From: CAXBNB01 sp049115735
Lineage (GTDB): Bacteria > Bacteroidota > Bacteroidia > Cytophagales > Cyclobacteriaceae
Assembly (NCBI GenBank): GCA_049115735.1
Contig: JAGDZP010000004.1
Location: 558,001-622,000 of the forward strand
Direction of reading: 5' to 3'
Length of the DNA: 64,000 bases
Position numbers and translations under genes: made by a program. The notes beneath the pieces are model-generated. The model was given only the letters and a program-made list of their open reading frames with translations. It was not told the DNA's origin and ran no database searches. Below, piece after piece: positions 36,417 through 45,113 of this stretch (position 1 is the first letter of the stretch; the number at the start of each line of letters is the position of its first letter).

Positions 36417-37338
36417 TGTTCTTTTTGGTTTTCACCTCATTCAGAATTAGTTCATCATAAAGGGCACTTAACTTTTTTGTCATTTCGCCATATTTCCCAG
36501 TGCCAATGACTCTGCCATCAATCTTAGTGACTGGTGTCAGACCACCAAAAGTTCCGGTCACAAACGCCTCATCTGCGCCATAAACATCAAACAAAGAGAA
36601 ATTCTTTTGAAAACATGGGATGCCTTTTTTTCGGCAGACGTCAATTACTTTGGCTCGTGTAATTCCATTCATACAGTACTGACCAGTAGAAGTCCAAACC
36701 TCATCACCTTTCACTATAAAAAAATTAGTGGCATTGCAGGTCGCAACGAAACCATTTATATCCAACATTAGTGCTTCGTCCGCTCCAGCTTCTATCGCCT
36801 GTATGAGTGCCTGCACCTCATGCAGCTTGCTGTGACAGTTAAGCCTGGGGTCCAGGTAGTCGGGTGATCCGCGCCTGATTGTGCTGGTGAATAGCGTTAC
36901 TCCATTTTCCTTACTCTCTATAGAGGCTACTTTATGTTCAGCTATAATCACCACATTGGGACCTGAGATCGTAAGTCTTGGATCCTGCGAGGGGGTTTTC
37001 TTTATTCCCCTGGTTACCATTATTCTCACATGAACATCAGTTGTCATTTCATTGGCTCGAAGTGTCTTCCAAATTTCTTCTTCGAGTTCCTTTTTCGAAA
37101 AATCAAGTTTTAGGCCAATGGTGGCAGCCGCTTGCCAAAGGCGCTGTAGGTGGTTATCCAAAAATACGAGTACCCCATCGTGAAAGCGCAGAGCTTCCCA
37201 AATGCCATCACCTACCAAATATCCACTGTCAAACACTGATATTTTAGCATCTTGACGGGCGAGCAGTTCTCCATTCACAAGAATTTTTATATTCTCGTTT
37301 CTTGGGTTGTCTACAGCATTGTGCGTTCCATGTACCAT
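36409..37338 (-). CDS. Class IV aminotransferase-fold protein lacking the PLP lysine
   Basis: The 309-residue chain has the fold-type IV layout of BCAT, D-amino acid transaminase and ADC lyase: FDSGYLVGDGIWEALRF (36-52), RLWQAAATIGL (66-76), RIMVTRG (105-111), RRGSPDYLDPRLN (155-167), EALMLDINGFVA (188-199) and GADEAFVTGTFGGLTPVT. Aligned without gaps against the usual DPRVKSLNYLN, the Schiff-base lysine is Asn167; a lysine occurs four residues later (Lys171). The glutamate that contacts PLP N1 (G-Y-I-S-E in IlvE) is Thr200. The protein may not be a transaminase. It lies nine bases after the D-TA-like gene and overlaps the sulfotransferase-like gene. Confidence 0.85.
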   Translation of the reverse strand: MVHGTHNAVDNPRNENIKILVNGELLARQDAKISVFDSGYLVGDGIWEALRFHDGVLVFLDNHLQRLWQAAATIGLKLDFSKKELEEEIWKTLRANEMTTDVHVRIMVTRGIKKTPSQDPRLTISGPNVVIIAEHKVASIESKENGVTLFTSTIRRGSPDYLDPRLNCHSKLHEVQALIQAIEAGADEALMLDINGFVATCNATNFFIVKGDEVWTSTGQYCMNGITRAKVIDVCRKKGIPCFQKNFSLFDVYGADEAFVTGTFGGLTPVTKIDGRVIGTGKYGEMTKKLSALYDELILNEVKTKKNNE

Positions 37339-37347
37339 ATTCTTTTT

Positions 37348-38442
37348 TTAATACTCCAGTTTTCTTTTCCTGGCCACCACTTGCCACTGATCTACAATCT
37401 CATTGTTCACTACAACCTGCACTTCTTCATGCAGTGCTACCGTGGGACAAATGTGCGTAGGAATGGCGTAGAGAATTTCCCCAATATTGGCAGACACATT
37501 CGATTTTATAACCATGTGTTCTTCACTATGGGTAATTAGTTCATAATCATCAATCCCAAATATTTTGGCTCTGGGGTGGAGCATTTCTGAGGCTATGGCC
37601 TTATGGCCTAAATCCAGACAAATCAATCCTTGTCCCGGTTTGCTGGCAACCCTGCACATCAATACTGCCGCAAACAGAAAATCCATCTCTTTGAATTTTG
37701 AAGCATATCCTGCATCCCAAAACAGGGCTGTTCCAGGGCTTAAAATTCTATCGTCATGTTGAGCATGTATTGGAAAGGAAGGAGTCCCACCTGCAATGAT
37801 GGTTGGTACGCTCTCTCCTTTATTTTTTAGTTCTTCAATTAAATCGTTAACAGCTTCAAATTGATCATCGCTTCTTGTTTTTCTGATGTCAAAATCATCG
37901 TCCCTGATGTGGCCGTCATAGATATGTAAACCAGCATACTTTACTCCCGGCAATTTCTTAATCTGATTGTAAAGTTCAGGAGCCTTAGTAGCTGCGATCC
38001 CCGTGCGGTGCATCCCGCTATCAATATCTATATATACGGGAATGGAAATGTCGTACTTCATTGCTTCTTTCGAGAGCTGTGAGGCTATTGTTCCATGGTC
38101 AACAATGGCTGAAAAAAGTACTTCTGAAAAAGAGGTGGATAGCCGGGAAAAGCGCTGGATATTCGGCCCAACTGGCTGATATGCTAGGAGTATATCTTTC
38201 ACCCCGCAATTAGCAAGCATTTCGGCCTCAGCAATGGTTGAGCACTTGAATTTATTGATGCCCTTTTCAAGTTGCATTTTCACCACTTGTGGACACTTAT
38301 ATGTTTTGACATGTGGTCGTAACCTCTCTGCTACTCCAGCCATCTTGACCATCGTATCAATATTTTTCTCAATTCTCTCTGGAAAAACCAATAGCGATGG
38401 TGATGCTATTTCGTGTGCGTTTTTAACTTCAAACCAATCCAT
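37348..38442 (-). CDS. D-threonine aldolase / D-serine dehydratase-like PLP enzyme
   Basis: A 364-residue protein of the fold-type III (alanine racemase N-terminal) group that includes D-threonine aldolase, D-serine dehydratase and D-threo-3-hydroxyaspartate dehydratase. The PLP lysine is Lys46 in RPHVKTYKCPQ, with PVYIDIDSGMHRTGI at 135-149, GLHIYDGH at 171-178 and IIAGGTPSFP at 215-224. The C-terminal metal pair is His330 and Cys332 in PTHICPTV. His plus Cys is the zinc site reported for eukaryotic D-serine dehydratases, whereas a D-threonine aldolase has His plus Asp. It begins a four-gene run with the class IV protein, the sulfotransferase-like protein and the sulfatase. Confidence 0.88.
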   Translation of the reverse strand: MDWFEVKNAHEIASPSLLVFPERIEKNIDTMVKMAGVAERLRPHVKTYKCPQVVKMQLEKGINKFKCSTIAEAEMLANCGVKDILLAYQPVGPNIQRFSRLSTSFSEVLFSAIVDHGTIASQLSKEAMKYDISIPVYIDIDSGMHRTGIAATKAPELYNQIKKLPGVKYAGLHIYDGHIRDDDFDIRKTRSDDQFEAVNDLIEELKNKGESVPTIIAGGTPSFPIHAQHDDRILSPGTALFWDAGYASKFKEMDFLFAAVLMCRVASKPGQGLICLDLGHKAIASEMLHPRAKIFGIDDYELITHSEEHMVIKSNVSANIGEILYAIPTHICPTVALHEEVQVVVNNEIVDQWQVVARKRKLEY

Positions 38443-38576
38443 TCGGCTATTTACTAAAAGTTTTTCAAATACCTGAGATTCAAATTTAGTTTCATAAACT
38501 CAAAATATGGCTAAAATGGAAAGTTTGGCTTCTTCAAAATTACAATCACAACCATCCTATTAATAAACCTTTCATA

Positions 38577-38606
38577 TTTGTCTGGAGGTAGAGTTGGTTA
38601 TATTTG
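38577..38606 (+). promoter_or_regulatory. Bacteroidota-type promoter for trkA-trkH
   Basis: TTTG at 38577-38580, 18 bases of spacer, then TATATTTG at 38599-38606. This fits TTTG-N(17-23)-TAnnTTTG closely and lies 23 bases before the trkA ATG. It is the best two-part promoter seen in the window. Confidence 0.6.
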
Positions 38607-38628
38607 CAACTGTAATTCGAACAGCTAC

Positions 38629-39969
38629 ATGAGAATAATAATTGCCGGCGCAGGTGATGTGGGGTTTCATTTGGCAAAACTGCTGGCCATTGAAGAACAC
38701 GACATCAATATCATTGATATTGATACTGAAAAATTGCAATACATATCCAATCATTTGGATGTGAACACAATCAGGGGTAATTCTACTTCATTCAAAATAC
38801 TGGAAGAGGCTAAAATCAGCAAAGTGGACTTGCTTATCACAGTGACTGAGTCTGAGAGCACCAATATATCTACAGCAATTATTGGCAAAAACCTCGGTGC
38901 TAAGAAAACCATTGCCAGGATATCCAATACTGAATTTTTACACAAAAAAGATGTTCTAAATCTGAAGGATATTGGAATTGACGAAATTATTTCCCCAGAA
39001 TCCCTGGCTGCAAAAGAGATAAAAAGGCTGCTGAAAGATACGGCCTTGACGGATGCCTTTGAATTTGAAAAAGGTATACTGTCACTGGTGGGGGTGACCA
39101 TAGACGAAGATTCTGAATTACTCAACCAATCATTGGCAGATACTGCCTACCTGAACCCTGAAAGAAATTTCAATACGGTGGCCATCTTGCGGGATAATGA
39201 GACCATCATCCCCCATGGTGAAAACATCTTTAAGCTAAATGACCATGCCTATTTCATTACACAACCAGACGGTATGGAACGGGTGAGGAGCCTATCCGGA
39301 AAGACCCGAACTGATGTCAAGAATATGATGATTCTTGGGGGTAGTAAGATAGGTATTCAGACGGCTATGCAACTCAGCAACAAATACAAAATCAAGCTGA
39401 TAGAGCAGGACAAGGAAAAATGCTTCGAGCTGGCGGACAAGCTAGAGAATACCCTGATCATCAATGGTGATGGGCGTGATTTAGATCTGCTGCAAGAAGA
39501 AGGCATTCAAAATATGGATGCGTTCATCGCCGTAACGGGTAACTCGGAAACGAATATTATTTCCTCCCTGGTGGCTAAAGACAATAATGTAAAAAAGACA
39601 ATTGCCCTTGTTGAAAATATTGACTACATCCACCTCTCTCAAAACATCGGGGTAGATACAATGATCAACAAGAAACTGATTGCAGCAAGCTTCATATTCA
39701 GGCACATTAGAAAAGGTGAAGTATTGAACCTCACTAATGTTCACGGTGTAGATGGTGAAATCCTGGAGTTTGAAGTGAAACCAAAATCGAAAATATTGGA
39801 TGTGGCCATTAAGGATTTGCAGTTTCCAAGAGCAGCAATCATTGGAGGTGTTATTCGAAACAACAAGGGAATTACCGTAAGAGGCAATTTCGTTTTCCAG
39901 GAAAAAGACAGGGTTGTTGTGCTATCCAAACCTGAGTGTATCCATACTGTAGAAGGATTCTTCAAATGA
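38629..39969 (+). CDS. trkA: Trk system potassium transporter regulatory subunit TrkA
   Basis: TrkA is the cytosolic nucleotide-binding ring that gates the TrkH potassium channel. The ATG at 38629 gives 446 residues (MRIIIAGAGDVGFHL). The TTG at 38578 in the same frame falls in the promoter and is rejected. Two RCK_N Rossmann domains are present: the first with GAGDVG at residues 6-11, the second with ILGGSKIG near 236-243. Each is followed by an RCK_C domain. The stop overlaps the trkH start as ATGA. Confidence 0.95.
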   Translation: MRIIIAGAGDVGFHLAKLLAIEEHDINIIDIDTEKLQYISNHLDVNTIRGNSTSFKILEEAKISKVDLLITVTESESTNISTAIIGKNLGAKKTIARISNTEFLHKKDVLNLKDIGIDEIISPESLAAKEIKRLLKDTALTDAFEFEKGILSLVGVTIDEDSELLNQSLADTAYLNPERNFNTVAILRDNETIIPHGENIFKLNDHAYFITQPDGMERVRSLSGKTRTDVKNMMILGGSKIGIQTAMQLSNKYKIKLIEQDKEKCFELADKLENTLIINGDGRDLDLLQEEGIQNMDAFIAVTGNSETNIISSLVAKDNNVKKTIALVENIDYIHLSQNIGVDTMINKKLIAASFIFRHIRKGEVLNLTNVHGVDGEILEFEVKPKSKILDVAIKDLQFPRAAIIGGVIRNNKGITVRGNFVFQEKDRVVVLSKPECIHTVEGFFK

Positions 39970-41420
39970 AGTTTAACTACCAGGTAATCGCCAATATCAT
40001 TGGGATTCTGTTGTTGATCAACGGAATTTTTATGATGCTGTGCATTCCTTTCAGCCTCTACTTTGGCGAAGGAGACCTGCTGGCCATTTCACTTTCCGGA
40101 CTGATCACGCTGAGTTGTGGAGGTGGGTTGTGGTTCTCCACCAAAAACCTAAGCAACAAAGATCTGAAGAAAAAAGACGGTTACCTGATAGTGACGCTTG
40201 GCTGGGTATCCATGTCTTGTTTTGGGGCACTGCCTTACATTTTCAGTGGTGCTATTCCCAATTTCACAGATGCATTTTTCGAAACTATCTCTGGGTTTAC
40301 GACAACAGGTGCTACCATTCTTACAGATATAGAAGGAGTACATCGTGGCATCTTGTTTTGGAGAAGCCTCACTCAGTGGATAGGGGGTATGGGAATCATC
40401 GTACTCGCTGTGGCCATCCTTCCCATACTGGGAATTGGGGGTATGCAGCTCTTTGTCGCTGAAGCACCAGGCATTTCTCCAGATAAACTACAGCCAAGGA
40501 TAAAAGAGACGGCCAAGAGACTTTGGCTTATTTATGTGTCTTTGACCGCTTTGGAAACAGGACTGCTTTGGATCAGTGGTATGACCTTTTTTGATGCCAT
40601 TAATCATGGGCTTACCACAATGGCTACCGGGGGCTTTTCAACCAAGAATGCCAGTGCTGCACACTTTTCCCCCGCCATCCAGTACATCATGGCTATCTTC
40701 ATGTTCCTGGCCGGCACCAACTTCACTATGACTTATTTTGGATTTCATGGCCAATTTAAAAAAGTGATCCAGAATGAAGAATTTCGTTTTTACCTGGGTA
40801 CATGTGTGTTTCTTACGGCCATTATCTCACTGGCTATATTTTTTACTGCTGGAGAAGGTTTTGAAAAGTCATTTCGAGAAGGCCTGTTCCAGGTGGTATC
40901 GATCATCACAACCACCGGCTATGTGTCGGCTGACTATACGCAATGGTCTTCGTTTATCACAATTTTATTTTTTGTTATGATGTTTATTGGTGCGTCTGCA
41001 GGATCGACTGCCGGAGGTGTAAAAATCGTGCGCCATGTGATATTGTTGAAAAATAGTATCCTGGAGTTGAAGCGTCAGCTACATCCATCTGCCATTATTC
41101 CGGTGAGGTTTAACAAAGTGGCCGTCCCCAGAGATATCACTTTCAACATCCTTGCATTCATTATGATATACATTTCCATTTTTGCCATTGGGTCGGTGGT
41201 GATGGCCAGCTTGGGGGTGAACCTGGAAACTGCTATGGGTTCTGTAGCTACTTCACTAGGAAATATCGGACCGGGCATTGGCAGTGTTGGGCCTGTTGAC
41301 AATTTTGCTCATATGCCCATGGGCGGTAAGTGGTTTTTATCTTTTTTGATGCTCTTGGGAAGACTTGAATTATTTACCGTGTTAATGTTAATTACTCCTT
41401 ATTTTTGGCGCAAACTTTAA
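39966..41420 (+). CDS. trkH: TrkH family potassium uptake protein
   Basis: TrkH is the membrane channel of the Trk potassium uptake system. From the ATG at 39966 it is 484 residues with about ten helices and four pore loops. The selectivity-filter glycines are seen in SGFTTTGATIL, LTTMATGGFST, SIITTTGYVSAD and TSLGNIGPGIGSVG. The start is coupled to trkA by ATGA, and lgt begins six bases after the stop. An upstream frame from 39936 would overlap trkA by 34 bases and is rejected. Confidence 0.95.
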   Translation: MKFNYQVIANIIGILLLINGIFMMLCIPFSLYFGEGDLLAISLSGLITLSCGGGLWFSTKNLSNKDLKKKDGYLIVTLGWVSMSCFGALPYIFSGAIPNFTDAFFETISGFTTTGATILTDIEGVHRGILFWRSLTQWIGGMGIIVLAVAILPILGIGGMQLFVAEAPGISPDKLQPRIKETAKRLWLIYVSLTALETGLLWISGMTFFDAINHGLTTMATGGFSTKNASAAHFSPAIQYIMAIFMFLAGTNFTMTYFGFHGQFKKVIQNEEFRFYLGTCVFLTAIISLAIFFTAGEGFEKSFREGLFQVVSIITTTGYVSADYTQWSSFITILFFVMMFIGASAGSTAGGVKIVRHVILLKNSILELKRQLHPSAIIPVRFNKVAVPRDITFNILAFIMIYISIFAIGSVVMASLGVNLETAMGSVATSLGNIGPGIGSVGPVDNFAHMPMGGKWFLSFLMLLGRLELFTVLMLITPYFWRKL

Positions 41421-41426
41421 ATTACC

Positions 41427-42533
41427 ATGACCTTATTGAGCTATATCATCTGGAGTCCTAATCCGGCTATATTCAAAATACCGCTTCCCAATGGAGGTGA
41501 GCATCCTATTGTCTGGTATGGTCTTTTATTCGCCTTGGGATTTATCGTCAGCCAGCAGTTTATGCTTTGGTTCTTCAAGGCAGAAGGCAGAGATCCGAAA
41601 GATGTAGACCAGCTGACCATGTATATGGTAATCGCTGTTGTAGTAGGTGCGCGACTAGGTCATTGCCTATTTTACAACCCCAGCCATTATCTCTCCAATC
41701 CAATAGAAATAATCAAAATATGGGAAGGAGGACTGGCAAGCCATGGAGGTGCCCTGGGAATTATTATTGCCTTGTATTTATATAGCCGGAAGAAAGCCGA
41801 TCAAAGCTATATATGGATTTTGGACAAAGTAGGGCTAGTGGTTTGTCTTGTGGGTCTTTTTATTCGTTTTGGAAATTTCATGAATTCCGAAATTGTCGGA
41901 GTACCTACAGGCTCTGATAATGGAGTAGTATTCGGCAGAAACATGGAAGAAATGCTGCTGGATTCTAACCAGGGCATAGAAGCCGTTGATTTCTCAAAAG
42001 GCGGATCGGCTGTCAGTGATGATCCTGGTCATACTCCGGTGATCATTACACTGACTTTCGAAAAGGGCAGGGAAATGAACGAGCAACAAGCAGCCATGTT
42101 CCTGGGATCAACCCTTAAGAACTCGATTACCAGTTATTCTTCCTTAAGCGACCATTTCTATCAAGATCCAATCAAACCGCTTGATTACAAGCTTTATAAA
42201 AAGAAAAATATTCAATATGCCGAGATCAATACACTCGGAGTACCACGGCATCCCGCACAGCTATACGAGTCATTTTACTGCCTGCTGATATTCCTGGGAT
42301 TATTGCACATCTGGTACCACCATCGTCACCAGTTTGCAGATGGTTTCATCTTCAGTGTTATGATGATTACCCTGTGGTCAGCCAGGTTTGTAGATGAGAT
42401 GTTTAAAGAAAACCAGGAAGCTTTCGAGGAAGGCATGGCACTCAACATGGGTCAGTTGCTCAGCATCCCCATGGTAACCATCGGAATAATAATGTTGGTG
42501 GTTACTTTGAAGAAAGGTGCTAAGCAATCCTAA
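41427..42533 (+). CDS. lgt: Prolipoprotein diacylglyceryl transferase with large insertion
   Basis: Lgt transfers diacylglycerol from phosphatidylglycerol to the lipobox cysteine of prolipoproteins. At 368 residues it is longer than the usual 260-300. Core motifs are present: IVWYGLLFALGF (28-39), GARLGHCLFYNP (74-85), HGGALGII (106-113), the signature IRFGNFMNSEIVG (146-158) and PRHPAQLYE (273-281). Between the last two lies a hydrophilic stretch of about 100 residues (about 172-272), where E. coli Lgt has a much shorter periplasmic segment. It follows trkH by six bases and is probably co-transcribed. Confidence 0.93.
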   Translation: MTLLSYIIWSPNPAIFKIPLPNGGEHPIVWYGLLFALGFIVSQQFMLWFFKAEGRDPKDVDQLTMYMVIAVVVGARLGHCLFYNPSHYLSNPIEIIKIWEGGLASHGGALGIIIALYLYSRKKADQSYIWILDKVGLVVCLVGLFIRFGNFMNSEIVGVPTGSDNGVVFGRNMEEMLLDSNQGIEAVDFSKGGSAVSDDPGHTPVIITLTFEKGREMNEQQAAMFLGSTLKNSITSYSSLSDHFYQDPIKPLDYKLYKKKNIQYAEINTLGVPRHPAQLYESFYCLLIFLGLLHIWYHHRHQFADGFIFSVMMITLWSARFVDEMFKENQEAFEEGMALNMGQLLSIPMVTIGIIMLVVTLKKGAKQS

Positions 42534-42613
42534 TTCGCACTGTGACATGCCAAAGGAACGCTGACTCAAGCATTCATGCATATTCCCATTCAAAGCAGGT
42601 TTCATTTTTTTTT

Positions 42614-42621
42614 TATCTTTG
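42614..42621 (+). promoter_or_regulatory. Candidate -7 promoter element for the T9SS cargo gene
   Basis: TATCTTTG fits TAnnTTTG and lies 19 bases before the ATG at 42641, just after a T-rich run. No clear -33 TTTG was found. Confidence 0.42.
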
Positions 42622-42640
42622 ATAAAGTTATCCAATTGTT

Positions 42641-44077
42641 ATGAAGCACGTATTCGTCACCATATTGATTTTATGCCAGGTTTTTTGGGTTTATGGACAA
42701 ACTTGGAATGGAGATGGAGATGGTACTAATTGGTGCGATGCAGACAATTGGGATGATGATAATGTTCCAGGCAATACAGATGTAGTATCTATACCAGCAG
42801 CATTTACCAATGTAGAAATTCCGTCAGGATGCAATGCGGAAGCTAATCAACTTGATCTTGAAGGCGGACTTACGGTAAAGACAGGGGGAACGTTGGTAGT
42901 AAGCGGTGGCAATCTGGACATAGGCAAGACTAATGAAGATTCATTTTTCACCGTTGAAAGTGCAACTGTTACTGTATCTGGAAAAATTGATGCTAAAGGA
43001 TGTGACTGCTTGACAGCTCCGGCAGTAGGAAATGGCCCTACGATTACGAATGATGGTACAATCACTGCTGGTGGTACTATAAAAATAGGGAGTAACAGTG
43101 GTGCAGGGATACTAATTAACAACGGAACTTTTGGCACTACTGAAGGAGGCAATGACGCCTACCATGTCGATGGAACAATATGTAATACAGGGTATGTTTA
43201 TGCCTCAGGCGCCAATGCTGAAATAAAGCTACATGGTGCTGTGGTAAAAGGAGGAGGTACTATGAGTAGTGCTAGATTTGAGGTGTCTCAGGGAGGAGGG
43301 GATGGAGGTGCAGCACAGCCAGACGGTGCTACTCTTTCCAATCAAAGCTTCATTGGTTCTGGACCTGGAAGCTGTGATTCAGATGCAGATAGTGCCAACC
43401 CTCAATTCGAAACAGCGTTAGGAGATACCTCTTATGAGGATTTACTTCTAGATCCTGGCTATGACCCGGACGATCATACAGAGTTTAATATTGAAACAAG
43501 TTCAGTTAAAGTTTGTAGCGAAAGTGGAGCTTCTGTTCTTCCCGTAGAGCTATTATACTTTAAGGGAAATTCTAATGACAGCAAAATAGAATTAACCTGG
43601 GCCACAGCTACTGAAATAGACAATGATTATTTCGAAATTGAAAAATCTCCTGACGGAACAAAGTTTGCAAAAATTGGAGAAGTTCCCGGGAATGGTGATA
43701 GTAATGAAGTGATCAACTATTCCTACACAGATGAAAATGTTCGTGGTGTACAAAATTTTTATCGGCTTAAGCAAGTCGACTATGATGGGAAATTTGAATA
43801 TTTCAATATTATTATGGTCTTGAATGCCGGAGCGTCAGGCGTGAGCATTTATCCAAACCCAGTACAAAACAAATTGATCAAAATTCAAGTCGAAAACCTA
43901 CTTCAAGATGACCTTGTCAGAATCGAGCTTGCAGATCTATCTGGAAAAATTTTGCAAAAAACTGCAGGCTACAAAGGGACATTTGAATTGTCTACAGAAG
44001 CACTCCTCCAAGGCACCTATTTAGTAAGAGTCAGTCGAGGGAAGTCAACTCAGGTGAGAAAAGTGTTTGTAAATTAG
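42641..44077 (+). CDS. Type IX secretion cargo protein (type A sorting domain)
   Basis: A 478-residue secreted protein. The signal peptide is residues 1-19 (ending WVYGQ). The N-terminal half is a Gly/Thr/Asn-rich beta-helix-like stretch (about 25-280) resembling adhesin or G8-like beta solenoids, with the phrase WNGDGDGTNWCDADNW near its start. Next comes a short domain with LPVELLYFKGNS and LTWATATEIDNDYFEIEKS (about 300-395), which is common before T9SS tails. The C-terminal sorting domain (about 405-478) contains VSIYPNPVQNKLIKI and GTYLVRV. The protein should cross the outer membrane by T9SS and be anchored or released. No catalytic motif was seen. Confidence 0.88.
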   Translation: MKHVFVTILILCQVFWVYGQTWNGDGDGTNWCDADNWDDDNVPGNTDVVSIPAAFTNVEIPSGCNAEANQLDLEGGLTVKTGGTLVVSGGNLDIGKTNEDSFFTVESATVTVSGKIDAKGCDCLTAPAVGNGPTITNDGTITAGGTIKIGSNSGAGILINNGTFGTTEGGNDAYHVDGTICNTGYVYASGANAEIKLHGAVVKGGGTMSSARFEVSQGGGDGGAAQPDGATLSNQSFIGSGPGSCDSDADSANPQFETALGDTSYEDLLLDPGYDPDDHTEFNIETSSVKVCSESGASVLPVELLYFKGNSNDSKIELTWATATEIDNDYFEIEKSPDGTKFAKIGEVPGNGDSNEVINYSYTDENVRGVQNFYRLKQVDYDGKFEYFNIIMVLNAGASGVSIYPNPVQNKLIKIQVENLLQDDLVRIELADLSGKILQKTAGYKGTFELSTEALLQGTYLVRVSRGKSTQVRKVFVN

Positions 44078-44120
44078 TACGGTCACTACAGCGCACACTG
44101 TAAGAAGCTATCCCAACCAC

Positions 44121-45086
44121 CTACAGAATACTCTCTATAATCTTATCAACTGTAATGCCTTCCGCTTCGGCTTTGAAGTTTCGTACTATTCTGTGTCTTA
44201 GGACAGCACTTGCTAAAGCTTGAACATCTTCAATATCCGGTGAGTATTTACCATTAATCAGCGCATTGCATTTGGCTCCCTTGATCAAGTATTGAGATGC
44301 CCTTGGCCCAGCCCCCCACTCCAGATAGCTTTTAGCCATGTCAGAAGTCTTAGGAGAATCCGGACGGGTTTTGTGCACAAGTTCTACGGCATACTCTACC
44401 ACATTATCAGCTACCGGCACCTTCCTTATGAGGTTTTGAAATTCCATAATGTCTTCACCAGAGAGTACAGGCTTTACGTCATTGGTTTCCTCTCCTGTAG
44501 TTCTTTTGATGATTTCTATTTCAGACTCGTACGAAGGGTAATCCAGTTTGATCATAAACATAAACCTGTCCAGCTGTGCCTCAGGCAATGGGTAAGTTCC
44601 TTCTTGCTCGATGGGATTTTGAGTAGCCAATACGAAAAATGGCTTGTCCAACGGACGATGTTCCCCTGCAATCGTCACCGAATATTCTTGCATGGATTCC
44701 AGCAAGGCCGCCTGAGTTTTGGGAGGCGTTCTGTTGATTTCATCGGCCAAAATAATGTTGGAAAATATTGGCCCTCTAATGAATTTGAAATTTCTGTCCT
44801 TGTCTAATGTTTCTGCACCCAATATATCAGATGGCATTAGGTCGGGTGTAAACTGTATCCTGCTGAAGTCTAAGTGAAGTGCTTCTGAAATTGTCCTGAT
44901 CAGTAACGTTTTAGCCAAACCCGGAACCCCGACAAGCAGCGAGTGTCCTTCGCAAAAGATAGAAGTCAGGAGCAGCTTCACTACTTCATCCTGCCCAATT
45001 ATCACCTTGGATATTTCATCTTTTAGACTCGAATAAGCCTTGTGTAATCCATCGGCTGCCGCCACATCATCGGTAAATGCACTCAT
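44121..45086 (-). CDS. MoxR family AAA+ ATPase
   Basis: MoxR ATPases act as chaperones, often with VWA/DUF58 proteins, in assembling or activating envelope or metal-enzyme complexes. The 321-residue protein has Walker A GVPGLAKT at 53-60, Walker B ILADEINR at 112-119, sensor 1 ATQNPIEQEGTYPLPEAQLDRF near 155-176, and a C-terminal lid. No DUF58 or VWA partner lies in the window. It follows surA by 27 bases, and may be part of the chaperone operon. Confidence 0.93.
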   Translation of the reverse strand: MSAFTDDVAAADGLHKAYSSLKDEISKVIIGQDEVVKLLLTSIFCEGHSLLVGVPGLAKTLLIRTISEALHLDFSRIQFTPDLMPSDILGAETLDKDRNFKFIRGPIFSNIILADEINRTPPKTQAALLESMQEYSVTIAGEHRPLDKPFFVLATQNPIEQEGTYPLPEAQLDRFMFMIKLDYPSYESEIEIIKRTTGEETNDVKPVLSGEDIMEFQNLIRKVPVADNVVEYAVELVHKTRPDSPKTSDMAKSYLEWGAGPRASQYLIKGAKCNALINGKYSPDIEDVQALASAVLRHRIVRNFKAEAEGITVDKIIESIL

Positions 45087-45113
45087 AGTTTGTGTCTTAG
45101 TTTTCGCTTTAGG

